Shown: in pieces, positions 29,862 to 38,865 of the stretch
Layout: each line of letters begins with the position of its first letter
Position numbering within the stretch: position 1 is the first letter of the stretch
Notes under the pieces: generated by a model
Database searches by the model: none
The model's input: the letters and a program-made list of their open reading frames with translations, nothing else
Told to the model about the DNA's origin: nothing
Made by a program: the position numbers and the translations under genes
Source of the DNA: Flavobacteriaceae bacterium
GTDB lineage: Bacteria > Bacteroidota > Bacteroidia > Flavobacteriales > Flavobacteriaceae
Direction: 5' to 3'
Assembly (NCBI GenBank): GCA_023262185.1
Contig: JALRDO010000014.1
Location: 1-51,352 of the forward strand
Length of the DNA stretch: 51,352 nucleotides

Positions 29862-32231
29862 GTGATCAAAAATCTTAAACAACATAAGGCAAAAAGTCTA
29901 TTTGTGGGCGCTGCGCTCCTAGGGTTTTTTATACTCATCGGATGTTATCAAAAAGGGCCTGTAATTCGTACGAGCGAGCTTTCAACGGTTTCGGCTGAAG
30001 CCATCCCAGAAAGCATTGATTTCACTTTTCACGTGAAGCCCATACTTTCTGACCGCTGCTTTAAGTGCCACGGACCAGACCAAAATGCTATAGAAGCCGG
30101 ATTGAGCCTTCACACAGCAGAAGGAGCCTACAAGGCACTCGGAGAAAATGCCGATCACTTTGCAGTAGTCCCCTTTGAGCCCCAAAAAAGTACCATGGTG
30201 GAGCGTATTTTTAGTGAAGATGCAGCCATTCAAATGCCTCCGCCTGAATCGAATTTGAGTCTCAATTCGAGAGAAAAAGAAATATTGAAGCGATGGATAG
30301 AACAAGGGGCCGTCTATCAAGAACATTGGGCCTTTGAACCTCCACAGCTAACAGAAATACCCGAAGGAATAAGCGATTGGGGGGCAAACGTTATTGATGC
30401 TTTCATCGGCCAGAAATTAATGGAGAAAGGAATGCTTCCCTCTCCTAAAGCAGACAAGGCGACGCTGATAAGAAGAGTAACCTTAGATCTCACCGGTCTT
30501 CCGCCAACCCCAGAAGAGATTAAGGCTTTTATAGAGGATGATTCAGCGGAGGCCTATCAAGAGGTGGTGTCACGGCTTTTAAAATCTACAGATCACGCTG
30601 AACATATGGCAGCTGAATGGATGAGTATTTCGCGCTATGCAGATACCCACGGCTATCAAGACGATTTTGAGCGTATCATGTGGCCCTGGCGCGATTGGGT
30701 GATTCATGCCTATCAAGAAAACATGCCTTACGATGAATTTGTCATCAATCAATTGGCAGGTGACCTTTTACCTAATGCTACCAAAGAACAAATCCTCGCG
30801 ACCGGATTCAATCGCAACCACAAGATCACCTATGAGGGAGGCGTTATCCCTGAAGAGTATCGTGTAGAATATGTTGAAGACCGTACCAATACTTTTGGCA
30901 CCGCCTTTCTGGGGCTCACCATGGAGTGTGCGCGCTGCCACGACCACAAGTACGATCCTATCTCACAAGAAGAGCATTTCGAGCTCTTTAGTTTTTTCAA
31001 TAACCTCAACGAAAAGGGCCTGGTCTCAGACAAAAACGAAATCCCCGAACCCTACCTATCCATCCGTCCAGAAGATGTCGAGTCGGTGCTCGCATTTGTC
31101 AATGCACCTGATAAGGCCTTTGAGCGCGAATCAAAATCTATAGATGTAATGGTGATGAAAGAGTCGCCTAACATTAGAGACACTTATGTACTGAATCGAG
31201 GGATGTACGATCAGCCTACCGAAAAAGTTAATCCCGGAACACCAGATAGGGTCTTGACCTTCCCGAACGAATTACCCAAAAACCGATTTGGGCTTGCCCA
31301 ATGGTTGTTTCACCAAGATAACCCCCTCACCTCACGCGTTGCGGTGAATCGTCTCTGGCAACGTTTTTTTGGTGCCGGAATCGTTGCCACCAGTGATGAT
31401 TTCGGAAACCAAGGCAGTCTACCTACCCATCCTGAGCTACTCGACTTTTTAGCCGTGAGTTTCAGAGAACAAGAGTGGGATACGCGAGAGATGATTCGTC
31501 TAATCGTCTCGTCAGAAACCTATCAACAGTCGAGTCAAATCACTCCTGAAAAACTAGAGCGCGATCCGGAAAACAAATGGTTGGCACGTGCTCCTCGCCT
31601 CCGTTTATCGGCAGAAGTCATTCGCGATCAGGCCTTAGCCATGAGCGGGTTACTCGTGAAGGAGGTCGGAGGACCAAGTGTGAAACCCTATCAGCCAGAG
31701 GGTATCTGGAAAGAGACTACCGGAGGTGGCGGTGGTAGTACAGCGCGTTATGTTTTAGGAAGCGGAGACGACCTCTACAGAAAAAGTCTATACACCTTTT
31801 GGAAGCGTACGGTTCCGCCTCCGAGTATGCTAAGTTTTGACGCTTCAAACCGCGATTTGTGCACCGTGAAAACCAGACAGACTAATACGCCCTTACAGGC
31901 ACTGGTACTGCTCAACGATCCTCAAATGATTGAAGCCGCTCGCGGACTAGCCCAGCGCGTAGTCTCAAAAAACCTCCCATTAGAGCAACAATTAAGCTAT
32001 CTCTATACTGCCACCACAGGAGCCTTGGCCCAAACAGAAGCTTTAGCGCAACTGCAGTTGCTCTACTCAGATATGCTCAAACAGGTAAAAGAAGAGGCAG
32101 TAGAAACAGAACAATACCTCAGCATCGGTGCTTCGAAAAGCAGCATCATGACCGATCAAGAATCATTTGCCGCCTTGGCACTAACGGCCCATACCTTGTT
32201 GAACCTAGATCAAACCATTACAAGAAGCTGA
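29862..32231 (+). CDS. planctomycete-type cytochrome lipoprotein (PSCyt1-DUF1549-DUF1553)
   Basis: This 789-residue protein has a signal with a lipobox-like FILIGC (lipid on C28). It has the three-part PSCyt1 / DUF1549 (PSCyt2) / DUF1553 (PSD1) architecture first noted in planctomycetes. The PSCyt1 part has a heme c site C66-F-K-C-H70. The DUF1549 part has a second CxxCH (C356 to H360, ECARCHDHKYDP), and the DUF1553 part spans about 430-780. It should be exported and heme-bearing. The start codon is GTG; a stop codon lies immediately upstream in frame. No convincing promoter is visible in the 128-base gap after the symporter. It is the first gene of a five-gene operon, one base from the next. 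The reaction is unknown. Confidence 0.9.
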   Translation: MIKNLKQHKAKSLFVGAALLGFFILIGCYQKGPVIRTSELSTVSAEAIPESIDFTFHVKPILSDRCFKCHGPDQNAIEAGLSLHTAEGAYKALGENADHFAVVPFEPQKSTMVERIFSEDAAIQMPPPESNLSLNSREKEILKRWIEQGAVYQEHWAFEPPQLTEIPEGISDWGANVIDAFIGQKLMEKGMLPSPKADKATLIRRVTLDLTGLPPTPEEIKAFIEDDSAEAYQEVVSRLLKSTDHAEHMAAEWMSISRYADTHGYQDDFERIMWPWRDWVIHAYQENMPYDEFVINQLAGDLLPNATKEQILATGFNRNHKITYEGGVIPEEYRVEYVEDRTNTFGTAFLGLTMECARCHDHKYDPISQEEHFELFSFFNNLNEKGLVSDKNEIPEPYLSIRPEDVESVLAFVNAPDKAFERESKSIDVMVMKESPNIRDTYVLNRGMYDQPTEKVNPGTPDRVLTFPNELPKNRFGLAQWLFHQDNPLTSRVAVNRLWQRFFGAGIVATSDDFGNQGSLPTHPELLDFLAVSFREQEWDTREMIRLIVSSETYQQSSQITPEKLERDPENKWLARAPRLRLSAEVIRDQALAMSGLLVKEVGGPSVKPYQPEGIWKETTGGGGGSTARYVLGSGDDLYRKSLYTFWKRTVPPPSMLSFDASNRDLCTVKTRQTNTPLQALVLLNDPQMIEAARGLAQRVVSKNLPLEQQLSYLYTATTGALAQTEALAQLQLLYSDMLKQVKEEAVETEQYLSIGASKSSIMTDQESFAALALTAHTLLNLDQTITRS

Positions 32232-32232
32232 C

Positions 32233-33723
32233 ATGAGCGAGAAAAAAATAATTGATGAACGCGCATTGATCTTAAATCGGCGCTCCTTTTTAGGCAAAAC
32301 TGCCATGGGAATTGGAGGAATCGGATTGGCCTCGCTCTTAGGGGGTTCGTTTTTTGATCCGACCAAAGCGCCTCTTCAAACTTCGCTAGGTGGTGGTGCT
32401 GGCGTTAAAGGCGTACTCGACGGTTTGCATCATCCTGCAAAAATCAAGCGGGTTATCTATCTCTTTCAGAGCGGCGGACCCTCTCAGTTAGAGTTATTCG
32501 ATTACAAACCCTTACTCAATACTCGAAGAGGAGAAGACCTGCCAGAATCGATCCGCAAAGGCCAACGCCTTACCGGTATGACTTCAGGCCAAGATGCCTT
32601 CCCCTTAGTAGGTTCTCAATTTGGATTCAAACAATACGGCAACAATCCCGCCTGGATCAGCGATATCTTACCCTATACCGCCAAGGTGGCCGACGATATT
32701 TGTGTGATCAACTCTATGTATACTGAGGCGATCAACCACGATCCGGCCGTTACCTTTTTTCAAACAGGCTCGCAGCAGCCTGGTAGACCCAGCATAGGTT
32801 CATGGCTCTCTTACGGATTGGGTAGTGAAAACGACAACCTACCCGCCTTTACGGTGCTCTTGTCAAGAGGTACCGGAAGGCCCTTGTCGCAACCCCTTTA
32901 CACCCGCCTATGGGGCAACGGATTCTTGCATTCACTGCACCAAGGGGTGCAATTTAGAGCGGCTAAAGATCCGGTGCTCTACCTCAACGATCCGAACGGT
33001 ATGCACAAAGACGCGAAACGTGTCATGCTCGATCATATTGCCGCACTGAACGAATCAGCCTATTCAGATTACGGTGACCCTGAAATTCAAAGCCGTATCG
33101 CTCAGTATGAGATGGCCTATCGCATGCAAACTTCAGTACCCGAGGTCATGAATACCGCTAACGAGCCCGACTATATTTATAAAATGTATGGGGCCGATGC
33201 CAAGATTCCGGGGACTTTTGCTGCGAACTGTCTTTTGGCCCGTCGCTTGGCCGAACAAGACGTGCGCTTCATTCAGCTCTATCATATGGGTTGGGACCAG
33301 CACGACAATTTACCGTCTGCCATCTCAAGACAAGCAAAAGATGTTGATCAAGCCTCCGCAGCCCTAATCATGGATCTCAAACAGCGCGGGCTACTCGAAG
33401 ATACTCTCGTGGTATGGGGAGGTGAATTCGGACGCACCAACTACTCACAAGGAACGCTAACAGCCGACAACTACGGTAGAGATCACCACCCGAGAAGCTT
33501 TAGTATCTATCTCGCTGGTGGTGGAATCAAGCCTGGGCTTTACGGCAAAACCGATGAGTTCGGATATAACATTGTTGAAAACCCCGTTCACGTCCACGAC
33601 TTTCAGGCCACGCTTTTGCATCTTTTCGGTATAGACCACGAAAAATTCACCTACAAGTACCAAGGAAGAAGATTCAGGCTCACCGATGTTGAAGGCCATG
33701 TCGTTCACGATATTTTAAGCTAA
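32233..33723 (+). CDS. DUF1501 Tat-exported protein (alkaline-phosphatase-like fold)
   Basis: This 496-residue protein has a twin-arginine signal (LNRRSFLGKTAMGIGGIGLA, about residues 15-34) and a DUF1501 domain. DUF1501 belongs to the sulfatase/alkaline-phosphatase superfamily. Visible family segments are FQSGGPSQLELFDYKP, HDPAVTFFQTGSQQPGRPS, YHMGWDQHDNL and VVWGGEFGRTNYSQG. Some of these His/Asp residues could bind metal. DUF1501 and DUF1553 genes are nearly always neighbours, which suggests one complex or pathway. Tat export suggests folding, perhaps with a metal, before export. The reaction is not known. Confidence 0.92.
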   Translation: MSEKKIIDERALILNRRSFLGKTAMGIGGIGLASLLGGSFFDPTKAPLQTSLGGGAGVKGVLDGLHHPAKIKRVIYLFQSGGPSQLELFDYKPLLNTRRGEDLPESIRKGQRLTGMTSGQDAFPLVGSQFGFKQYGNNPAWISDILPYTAKVADDICVINSMYTEAINHDPAVTFFQTGSQQPGRPSIGSWLSYGLGSENDNLPAFTVLLSRGTGRPLSQPLYTRLWGNGFLHSLHQGVQFRAAKDPVLYLNDPNGMHKDAKRVMLDHIAALNESAYSDYGDPEIQSRIAQYEMAYRMQTSVPEVMNTANEPDYIYKMYGADAKIPGTFAANCLLARRLAEQDVRFIQLYHMGWDQHDNLPSAISRQAKDVDQASAALIMDLKQRGLLEDTLVVWGGEFGRTNYSQGTLTADNYGRDHHPRSFSIYLAGGGIKPGLYGKTDEFGYNIVENPVHVHDFQATLLHLFGIDHEKFTYKYQGRRFRLTDVEGHVVHDILS

Positions 33724-33746
33724 CCCTAACTCCTAATCGCTCTAAC

Positions 33747-34781
33747 ATGAATCGTCAAAAATTTCTTCAAACAACCGCTGCAGGAATGTTGGGTATATCC
33801 CTTAGTTCTTGGACCTACGCCGACTTTAAAAGAGCCCAACAAACGGTCATCGGGCACGGCGATTTCAAATACAAAGTAGACTTTGATTGGGGAAGTTTAG
33901 ATCCAAATCAACATCCGGTGAATGACTGTCACGAGATGGTTCAAGACCGAAAGGGACGGATCTTCATGATCACCAATGAGACGAAAAACAACATCCTTAT
34001 TTACAACAAATCAGGCAGGCTTCTCGATAGTTGGGGAAGCGACTATCCAGGGGGGCATGGCCTTAGTATTCACGACGAAAACGGCACTGAATATTTGTAC
34101 ATCTGTGACAATAACCGCCATGAAGTGATCAAAACGACTCTTGACGGAAGAGTGGTTCATGTCTTTGAATTTCCGGCCGAGCTTGAGCAGTACGATAAGC
34201 CAGAGGCCTACATTCCGACCGAGAGTTGTGTCGCCCCAAATGGCGACGTATACGTGGCAGACGGATACGGATCGCAATACATCATTCACTACGACGCTCA
34301 AGGCAACATCAAAAACGTATTCGGCGGACGTGGCACCGAGGACCACCAATTCTTAAACGCGCACGGTATATGCATAGATCAGCGATCAGGACAAACCACG
34401 CTGCTCATCACTGAGCGCGAGCAAAATATCTTAAAGCGCTTTAGCTTAGACGGAACCTTCATTGAAAAATACGAATTACCCGGAGCCTACATTTGTCGTC
34501 CGGTGGTCAATGGAAAGGAGGTCTATCTCGCCACAATTTGGTCAGGAGACAAGGCCCCAGATACAGGATTCATCTCGGTTCTTGATCAAAAGAACCGCTT
34601 GGTTTCTGCACCTGGAGGTATAGCGCCCATTTACAACGAAGAGGACCAACTTCAACATATGAAACAGGACACACAGGTATTTAAGCATCCACACGACGTG
34701 TGTGTCGATGAAGACGAGAACCTCTATGTATGTCAATGGAATGCGGGTAAAACCTACCCCATCAAACTGAAACGCGTTTAA
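33747..34781 (+). CDS. exported NHL-like six-bladed beta-propeller protein
   Basis: This 344-residue protein has an N-terminal export signal that resembles a Tat signal, but it reads NRQKFLQTTAAGMLGISL with RQ in place of RR. The remainder consists of repeated blades (GRIFMITNETKNNILIYNKS, LYICDNNRHEVIKTTLDG, DVYVADGYGSQYIIHYDAQG, NLYVCQWNAGKTYPI) of the NHL/peptidylglycine-monooxygenase-like type. Such propellers bind peptides, glycans or cofactors, and some are lyases. No catalytic residues are assigned. It lies 23 bases after the DUF1501 gene and 18 bases before the DUF2231 cytochrome gene, in the same operon. Confidence 0.85.
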   Translation: MNRQKFLQTTAAGMLGISLSSWTYADFKRAQQTVIGHGDFKYKVDFDWGSLDPNQHPVNDCHEMVQDRKGRIFMITNETKNNILIYNKSGRLLDSWGSDYPGGHGLSIHDENGTEYLYICDNNRHEVIKTTLDGRVVHVFEFPAELEQYDKPEAYIPTESCVAPNGDVYVADGYGSQYIIHYDAQGNIKNVFGGRGTEDHQFLNAHGICIDQRSGQTTLLITEREQNILKRFSLDGTFIEKYELPGAYICRPVVNGKEVYLATIWSGDKAPDTGFISVLDQKNRLVSAPGGIAPIYNEEDQLQHMKQDTQVFKHPHDVCVDEDENLYVCQWNAGKTYPIKLKRV

Positions 34782-34799
34782 TTCAATCGGCCCTCTTGC

Positions 34800-36851
34800 G
34801 TGAACATAATAGGTAACCTGCATCCCGTATTTGTGCACCTCCCCATTGGCATCTTTGTCTTCGGGTTTTTGCTAGAACTCTATTATTTAGCAATCAAGAA
34901 GGCCCTGCCCTCAGAGATTAGAAGGTTCACTTTAGGCATCACCCTAGTGAGCAGCCTCATTTCTATAGCGACAGGACTCATCATTGCAAATCAAGGGGTC
35001 TACGATATAGATGCGGTGGCCCTGCATAGAAACCTCGGTATACTCTTTAGCCTCGGCACGTTAGTGCTGCTCGTCTTAGCAAAAAAAATAGCGGCAGGAG
35101 CTCCCAGCCGTTTTTATATGCCGGCTTACACGGTACTACTTTTCATCCTAATCGCTGCCGGGCATCAGGGTGGAACATTAACGCACGGCGAAGGCTTTAT
35201 CACAGGCACCTTCAGCGAAAGTGAGATCGATTTAAAGATAGCCTCGGTAGAAGAGGCTAAGGTATATACCGATCTTATCCAACCCGTATTGGATCAAAAA
35301 TGCGTGAATTGCCATAACCAAAACAAGACCAAAGGAAAGTTACAACTCACTTCGTATGAGATGCTCATAAAAGGCGGAAAGAACGGAAGTCAAATGAACT
35401 CTGACAGTGAACGCCTAAATCTGCTGCTCGAGCGTATTCACCTCGAACCAGAAGACGACCTCCATATGCCTCCCAACAACAAGCTTCAGCTCTTAACTGA
35501 TGAAAAATCTTTACTCGAATGGTGGGCGGCGAATGACTTTTGTACGAATTGCTCAGTAGCTTCGTTGGCCCCAGATGCGAACTGGCTTGAGGTACTTCGC
35601 CGACTCACCAATTCCTCTACTCCACTCGAGAAGTGGAAATCTAAGTACGATAGAGTGCCTGAATCTTGGATTCTAGAGCTGCGAGAGCGCGGCTTTTCGG
35701 TTCATCCGGTCGATCGTGATCATCCTATGCTGCGAATCAGTGCACGGGGTATGAAGACGCTTCAAACCCGAGATTTTAGGCTCCTCAAAAAATACGCAGC
35801 TCATATCATCGAGATTGATCTCAGTTATTCCAATTTCAATGACGAATTGGCCCCTCAGCTAGAAGCATTTGAAAACCTATTAAAGTTAGACCTACCCCAC
35901 ACCTTGATCACCGATAAGGCCCTCTCCAGTATTCAAAAACTCTCTAACCTGAATGCATTCAATGGATTCGGAACTGCACTTAATGCGGCAGCGCTAAACG
36001 ACTTTGAAAATATGCCTGAACTCAGCAATCTCTACTTGGCTTCGACGCAAATAAGTGAAAAAGAAATGGCTGAATTCAATGCCCAGCACGCTTCGATTAC
36101 CATCCATTACATTCCAAACGAGGCCTTCCCAGAAAGTACTCTGACACCTCCTATTCTTGAGTATACTAGCACACTTTTCAAAGATTCTACCGAGGTCAAG
36201 ATCAGTTCTACTTTTAAAGAAGCTGCAATTCACTACACCCTAGACGGAAGCGCTCCAGATTCAACCAGTCAAGTTTATGAAAGCCCACTGCACCTTAGCC
36301 ATTCATCGGCCCTAAGGGTACGCTCTTATCTTGAAGGATGGAAAAAAAGTCCTGAGGCCGCTGCCCACTTCAGAAAAGCATCACTCACACCCGCCACGGT
36401 TAAACTATTAGCACCAGCGCATCGCTCTTATACCGCCAGTGGTGCAGAAACCCTAATTGATCTGACTCATGGCAGCCTCGACCACAAAGACGGTAAATGG
36501 CTAGGGTTTGAGGCAATGCATACAGGAGCAGAAGTGACCTTCGATCAACCTCAATCCATCAATACCATTAGTATAAGCGCACTCTCAGCGACCGGTAGTT
36601 GGATCTTTTTTCCTGCTGCGATCGAAGTCTATGAGATCACTCCAGATGGGCAACGCCTGCTTGAAAGAGCCACTTACGAGGCTGAAGGTCCGGGTGGAGA
36701 AGTCAAACAACAATTCTTTGACCTCAACCTTAAAAGCCAAAGCGTGGCGCATCTAAAAATCGTAGTGAAAAGCCGCATGAAAAACCCTGCATGGCATGCC
36801 AGCCCTGGAAGCCCCAGTTGGGTGTTCATGGATGAAATTCTTTTCAATTGA
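34800..36851 (+). CDS. DUF2231 membrane cytochrome with LRR-like region and hexosaminidase-like C-terminal domains
   Basis: This 683-residue protein has four transmembrane helices in a DUF2231 domain (about 5-125, starting NLHPVFVHLPIGIFVFGF). A PSCyt1-type cytochrome region follows, with one heme c site (C168-V-N-C-H172). Leucine-rich-like repeats are seen around 330-425. A chitobiase C-terminal/FN3-associated domain lies at about 449-525 (IHYTLDGSAPDSTSQVY). The last ~150 residues resemble the discoidin-like tail of Bacteroidota GH20 hexosaminidases (WLGFEAMHTGAEVTF, MKNPAWHASPGSPSWVFMDE). The soluble part should face the periplasm. The start is GTG. It probably relays electrons between partners and the membrane while holding a carbohydrate, but this is inference. 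Confidence 0.85.
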   Translation: MNIIGNLHPVFVHLPIGIFVFGFLLELYYLAIKKALPSEIRRFTLGITLVSSLISIATGLIIANQGVYDIDAVALHRNLGILFSLGTLVLLVLAKKIAAGAPSRFYMPAYTVLLFILIAAGHQGGTLTHGEGFITGTFSESEIDLKIASVEEAKVYTDLIQPVLDQKCVNCHNQNKTKGKLQLTSYEMLIKGGKNGSQMNSDSERLNLLLERIHLEPEDDLHMPPNNKLQLLTDEKSLLEWWAANDFCTNCSVASLAPDANWLEVLRRLTNSSTPLEKWKSKYDRVPESWILELRERGFSVHPVDRDHPMLRISARGMKTLQTRDFRLLKKYAAHIIEIDLSYSNFNDELAPQLEAFENLLKLDLPHTLITDKALSSIQKLSNLNAFNGFGTALNAAALNDFENMPELSNLYLASTQISEKEMAEFNAQHASITIHYIPNEAFPESTLTPPILEYTSTLFKDSTEVKISSTFKEAAIHYTLDGSAPDSTSQVYESPLHLSHSSALRVRSYLEGWKKSPEAAAHFRKASLTPATVKLLAPAHRSYTASGAETLIDLTHGSLDHKDGKWLGFEAMHTGAEVTFDQPQSINTISISALSATGSWIFFPAAIEVYEITPDGQRLLERATYEAEGPGGEVKQQFFDLNLKSQSVAHLKIVVKSRMKNPAWHASPGSPSWVFMDEILFN

Positions 36852-36857
36852 TTACAC

Positions 36858-37583
36858 ATGAAACGATTCATCCGTGCCTTTGCCTTTGTAGCAATCACCT
36901 TCTTTACTTTCTCGTGCTCAGAGACCCTTTCTGTCGAAGAGGAGGTGCTTCAAGATGCGCTTGATGCTCATGGCGGCCTTGAGGCATACCATAACCTTAA
37001 GGACCTTTCTTATCTAAAGACTACTTATACTACTGAAGCTAACGGCTCTATTCGCGACACCCTAGAACAGCGAATAATTCACCCTCGATTCAATGATACC
37101 TATTTAACGTACTCCAAAGAAGGGGCAGTCTATGAGGTTTCTCATTTAGACAATCAACTCTCACTCCTTCAAGACAGCACACCAGTCAACGACAGCCTTA
37201 TCATTGAACAGCATCAAAGTAGTGTAGACGGGGCCAAATTTGTGTTCTTTCAACCTTTTAAGCTCAATGACGAGAAGGCTCATCTGAGCTATCAGGGTGT
37301 GCGCAACCTTGAATTGAGTAGAGGCACTTTTAACGTGCATCATTTAGAGGTCACTTATAAAGGGTCTTCAGACACTTGGTACTTCTTCATTGACACCAAA
37401 AGTTATCAGGTGGTTGCCAACGCGGTGAAGCATAACGATAAGATGAGTCTGATCACTAATGATTCCATGCAATGGCATCAGGGATTACTTGTGCATCACA
37501 AACGCACGAGCTACCTCTCAAATGATGCCTTTGAATCCATTCATCCTCAGGCCTTTTACGATTATGAGATGATCAAAGAGTAG
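36858..37583 (+). CDS. lipoprotein, DUF6503/LolA-like
   Basis: This 241-residue lipoprotein (lipobox FFTFSC, lipid on C20) begins its mature part with a helix and the motif DAHGGLEAYHNLKDLSYLKT. A series of beta strands follows. This pattern fits the flavobacterial DUF6503-type or LolA/LppX-like half-barrel, which often binds lipids or hydrophobic molecules. The function is unknown. It follows the DUF2231 gene by six bases and closes the PSCyt operon. Its stop is one base from the convergent M20 peptidase gene, with no terminator between. Confidence 0.7.
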   Translation: MKRFIRAFAFVAITFFTFSCSETLSVEEEVLQDALDAHGGLEAYHNLKDLSYLKTTYTTEANGSIRDTLEQRIIHPRFNDTYLTYSKEGAVYEVSHLDNQLSLLQDSTPVNDSLIIEQHQSSVDGAKFVFFQPFKLNDEKAHLSYQGVRNLELSRGTFNVHHLEVTYKGSSDTWYFFIDTKSYQVVANAVKHNDKMSLITNDSMQWHQGLLVHHKRTSYLSNDAFESIHPQAFYDYEMIKE

Positions 37584-37584
37584 A

Positions 37585-38865
37585 CTACAACCCCGCCTCG
37601 CTCACAAGTATAAGCAACGCCAACTGAATGGCCTTGTGTCCTTCATCATTCACCCACCACTCATCAAGCGAATGGGCGTTGCCGCCGCGGCCTCCACGAC
37701 CTATGGTTATAGCCGGAACGCCAAGTGAGATTGGGATGTTCGAATCGGTTGAACCGCGAGTAAGTTCGGGTACCGCTCCGAAATGTTCGGTTGCTGCCAT
37801 GGCGCGCTGAATCAAGGGGACCGAAGGGTCTAATTCTCCTGACGGACGGTTTCCGATTTTTTCTACGCTAACGGTCAGGGCTTCACCTCTTCTACGGATC
37901 GCGTTTTGCTCCTCTAATGCTTGCTGAACGGCTTGGTTTAGAAGCGCCTCCATTTCATCGAGGCGATACGGTGCTATCGATCTAACGTCAATGAGCATGC
38001 TTGAGCTGAAGGGGACAGAATTTACAGAAGTCCCTCCTTCAATAACTCCAACGTTGTAGCTGGTACGAGGTCCGGTTTTGGTGTAGGCATCTGCCGCTTG
38101 CACAAAATGATGCATGGCCGAGCCAAGGGCGTGGTGCGGATTCGCTAATCCGAAGGCTCCCCATGAATGTCCGCCTGGCCCGTCAAAGATGACCTTGTAG
38201 CGGTATGAGCCCAGGGCTTTGTTATTGACGCGTCCGATATTGCCTCCGTCAATAGAAATCCACGAGTCAATCGATGGTCCTCTTTCGCTAAAAACCTCTT
38301 TGACTCCTCTTAAATCGCCAAGGCCTTCTTCGCCTACAGTGGCCACTAAAAGCACATCAGAGGTCGTTTGAATTTCTTGCTCTTTTAGGGTCTTTGCAAT
38401 GGTCAACAACATGGCCAATCCGCGTGTGTCGTCGCCGATCCCCGGGGCAAACAAGGTGTCGTTACGCTGGGTGACACTCACATCTGTCCCCTCAGGAAAG
38501 ACGGTGTCTAGGTGCGCATTCAAGGCCACGGTCTTACCTCCTTTTGATCCAGGCAAATAGGCCATCACATTGCCAACCGCGTCTATCCAAACCGAATCAA
38601 TACCTACAGCGCGAAGCTTTGCTGCAAAGGCCTCGGCCCGCTCTTGTTCCATAAATGGCGGAGCGGCAATTTCGGTCAACTCAATGTGCTGCGCCATGGT
38701 AAAGGGGTCGTCTTGTTCGATGGCATCAAAGGCACGCTGCACCACTTTTCGTTTTGAAAGAGTGCGAATCTCTTTCTTGAAGGTGTTCTGAATAGCGGTC
38801 GACTCTTGAGCCTGCACAGTAATTGAAAATGCTGCTGCAAAAAGGAATACTAAATATTTACGCAT
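37585..38865 (-). CDS. exported M20 family metallopeptidase
   Basis: This 426-residue protein has a signal peptide (MRKYLVFLFAAAFSITVQAQ) and an M20 di-zinc peptidase fold. Metal and catalytic motifs are AHLDTVFPEG, the bridging aspartate in GIGDDTRGLA, the general base in VGEEGLGD, and the late HSLDEWW histidine. A dimerisation lid lies between about 205 and 325. It should act in the periplasm on small peptides; the sequence is nearest peptidase T/PepV-like subgroups by eye. It overlaps the upstream TspO-like gene by eight bases and forms a two-gene operon with it. Confidence 0.92.
   Translation of the reverse strand: MRKYLVFLFAAAFSITVQAQESTAIQNTFKKEIRTLSKRKVVQRAFDAIEQDDPFTMAQHIELTEIAAPPFMEQERAEAFAAKLRAVGIDSVWIDAVGNVMAYLPGSKGGKTVALNAHLDTVFPEGTDVSVTQRNDTLFAPGIGDDTRGLAMLLTIAKTLKEQEIQTTSDVLLVATVGEEGLGDLRGVKEVFSERGPSIDSWISIDGGNIGRVNNKALGSYRYKVIFDGPGGHSWGAFGLANPHHALGSAMHHFVQAADAYTKTGPRTSYNVGVIEGGTSVNSVPFSSSMLIDVRSIAPYRLDEMEALLNQAVQQALEEQNAIRRRGEALTVSVEKIGNRPSGELDPSVPLIQRAMAATEHFGAVPELTRGSTDSNIPISLGVPAITIGRGGRGGNAHSLDEWWVNDEGHKAIQLALLILVSEAGL

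Noticed and set aside
30920-30960. Second CxxCH in the DUF1553 protein as a novelty
   Set aside because: CxxCHDHKxDP is, as I remember it, a conserved feature of DUF1549 domains.
35540-35575. Second heme site in the DUF2231 protein (FCTNCS)
   Set aside because: CxxC is followed by Ser, not His, so it is not a c-type heme motif.
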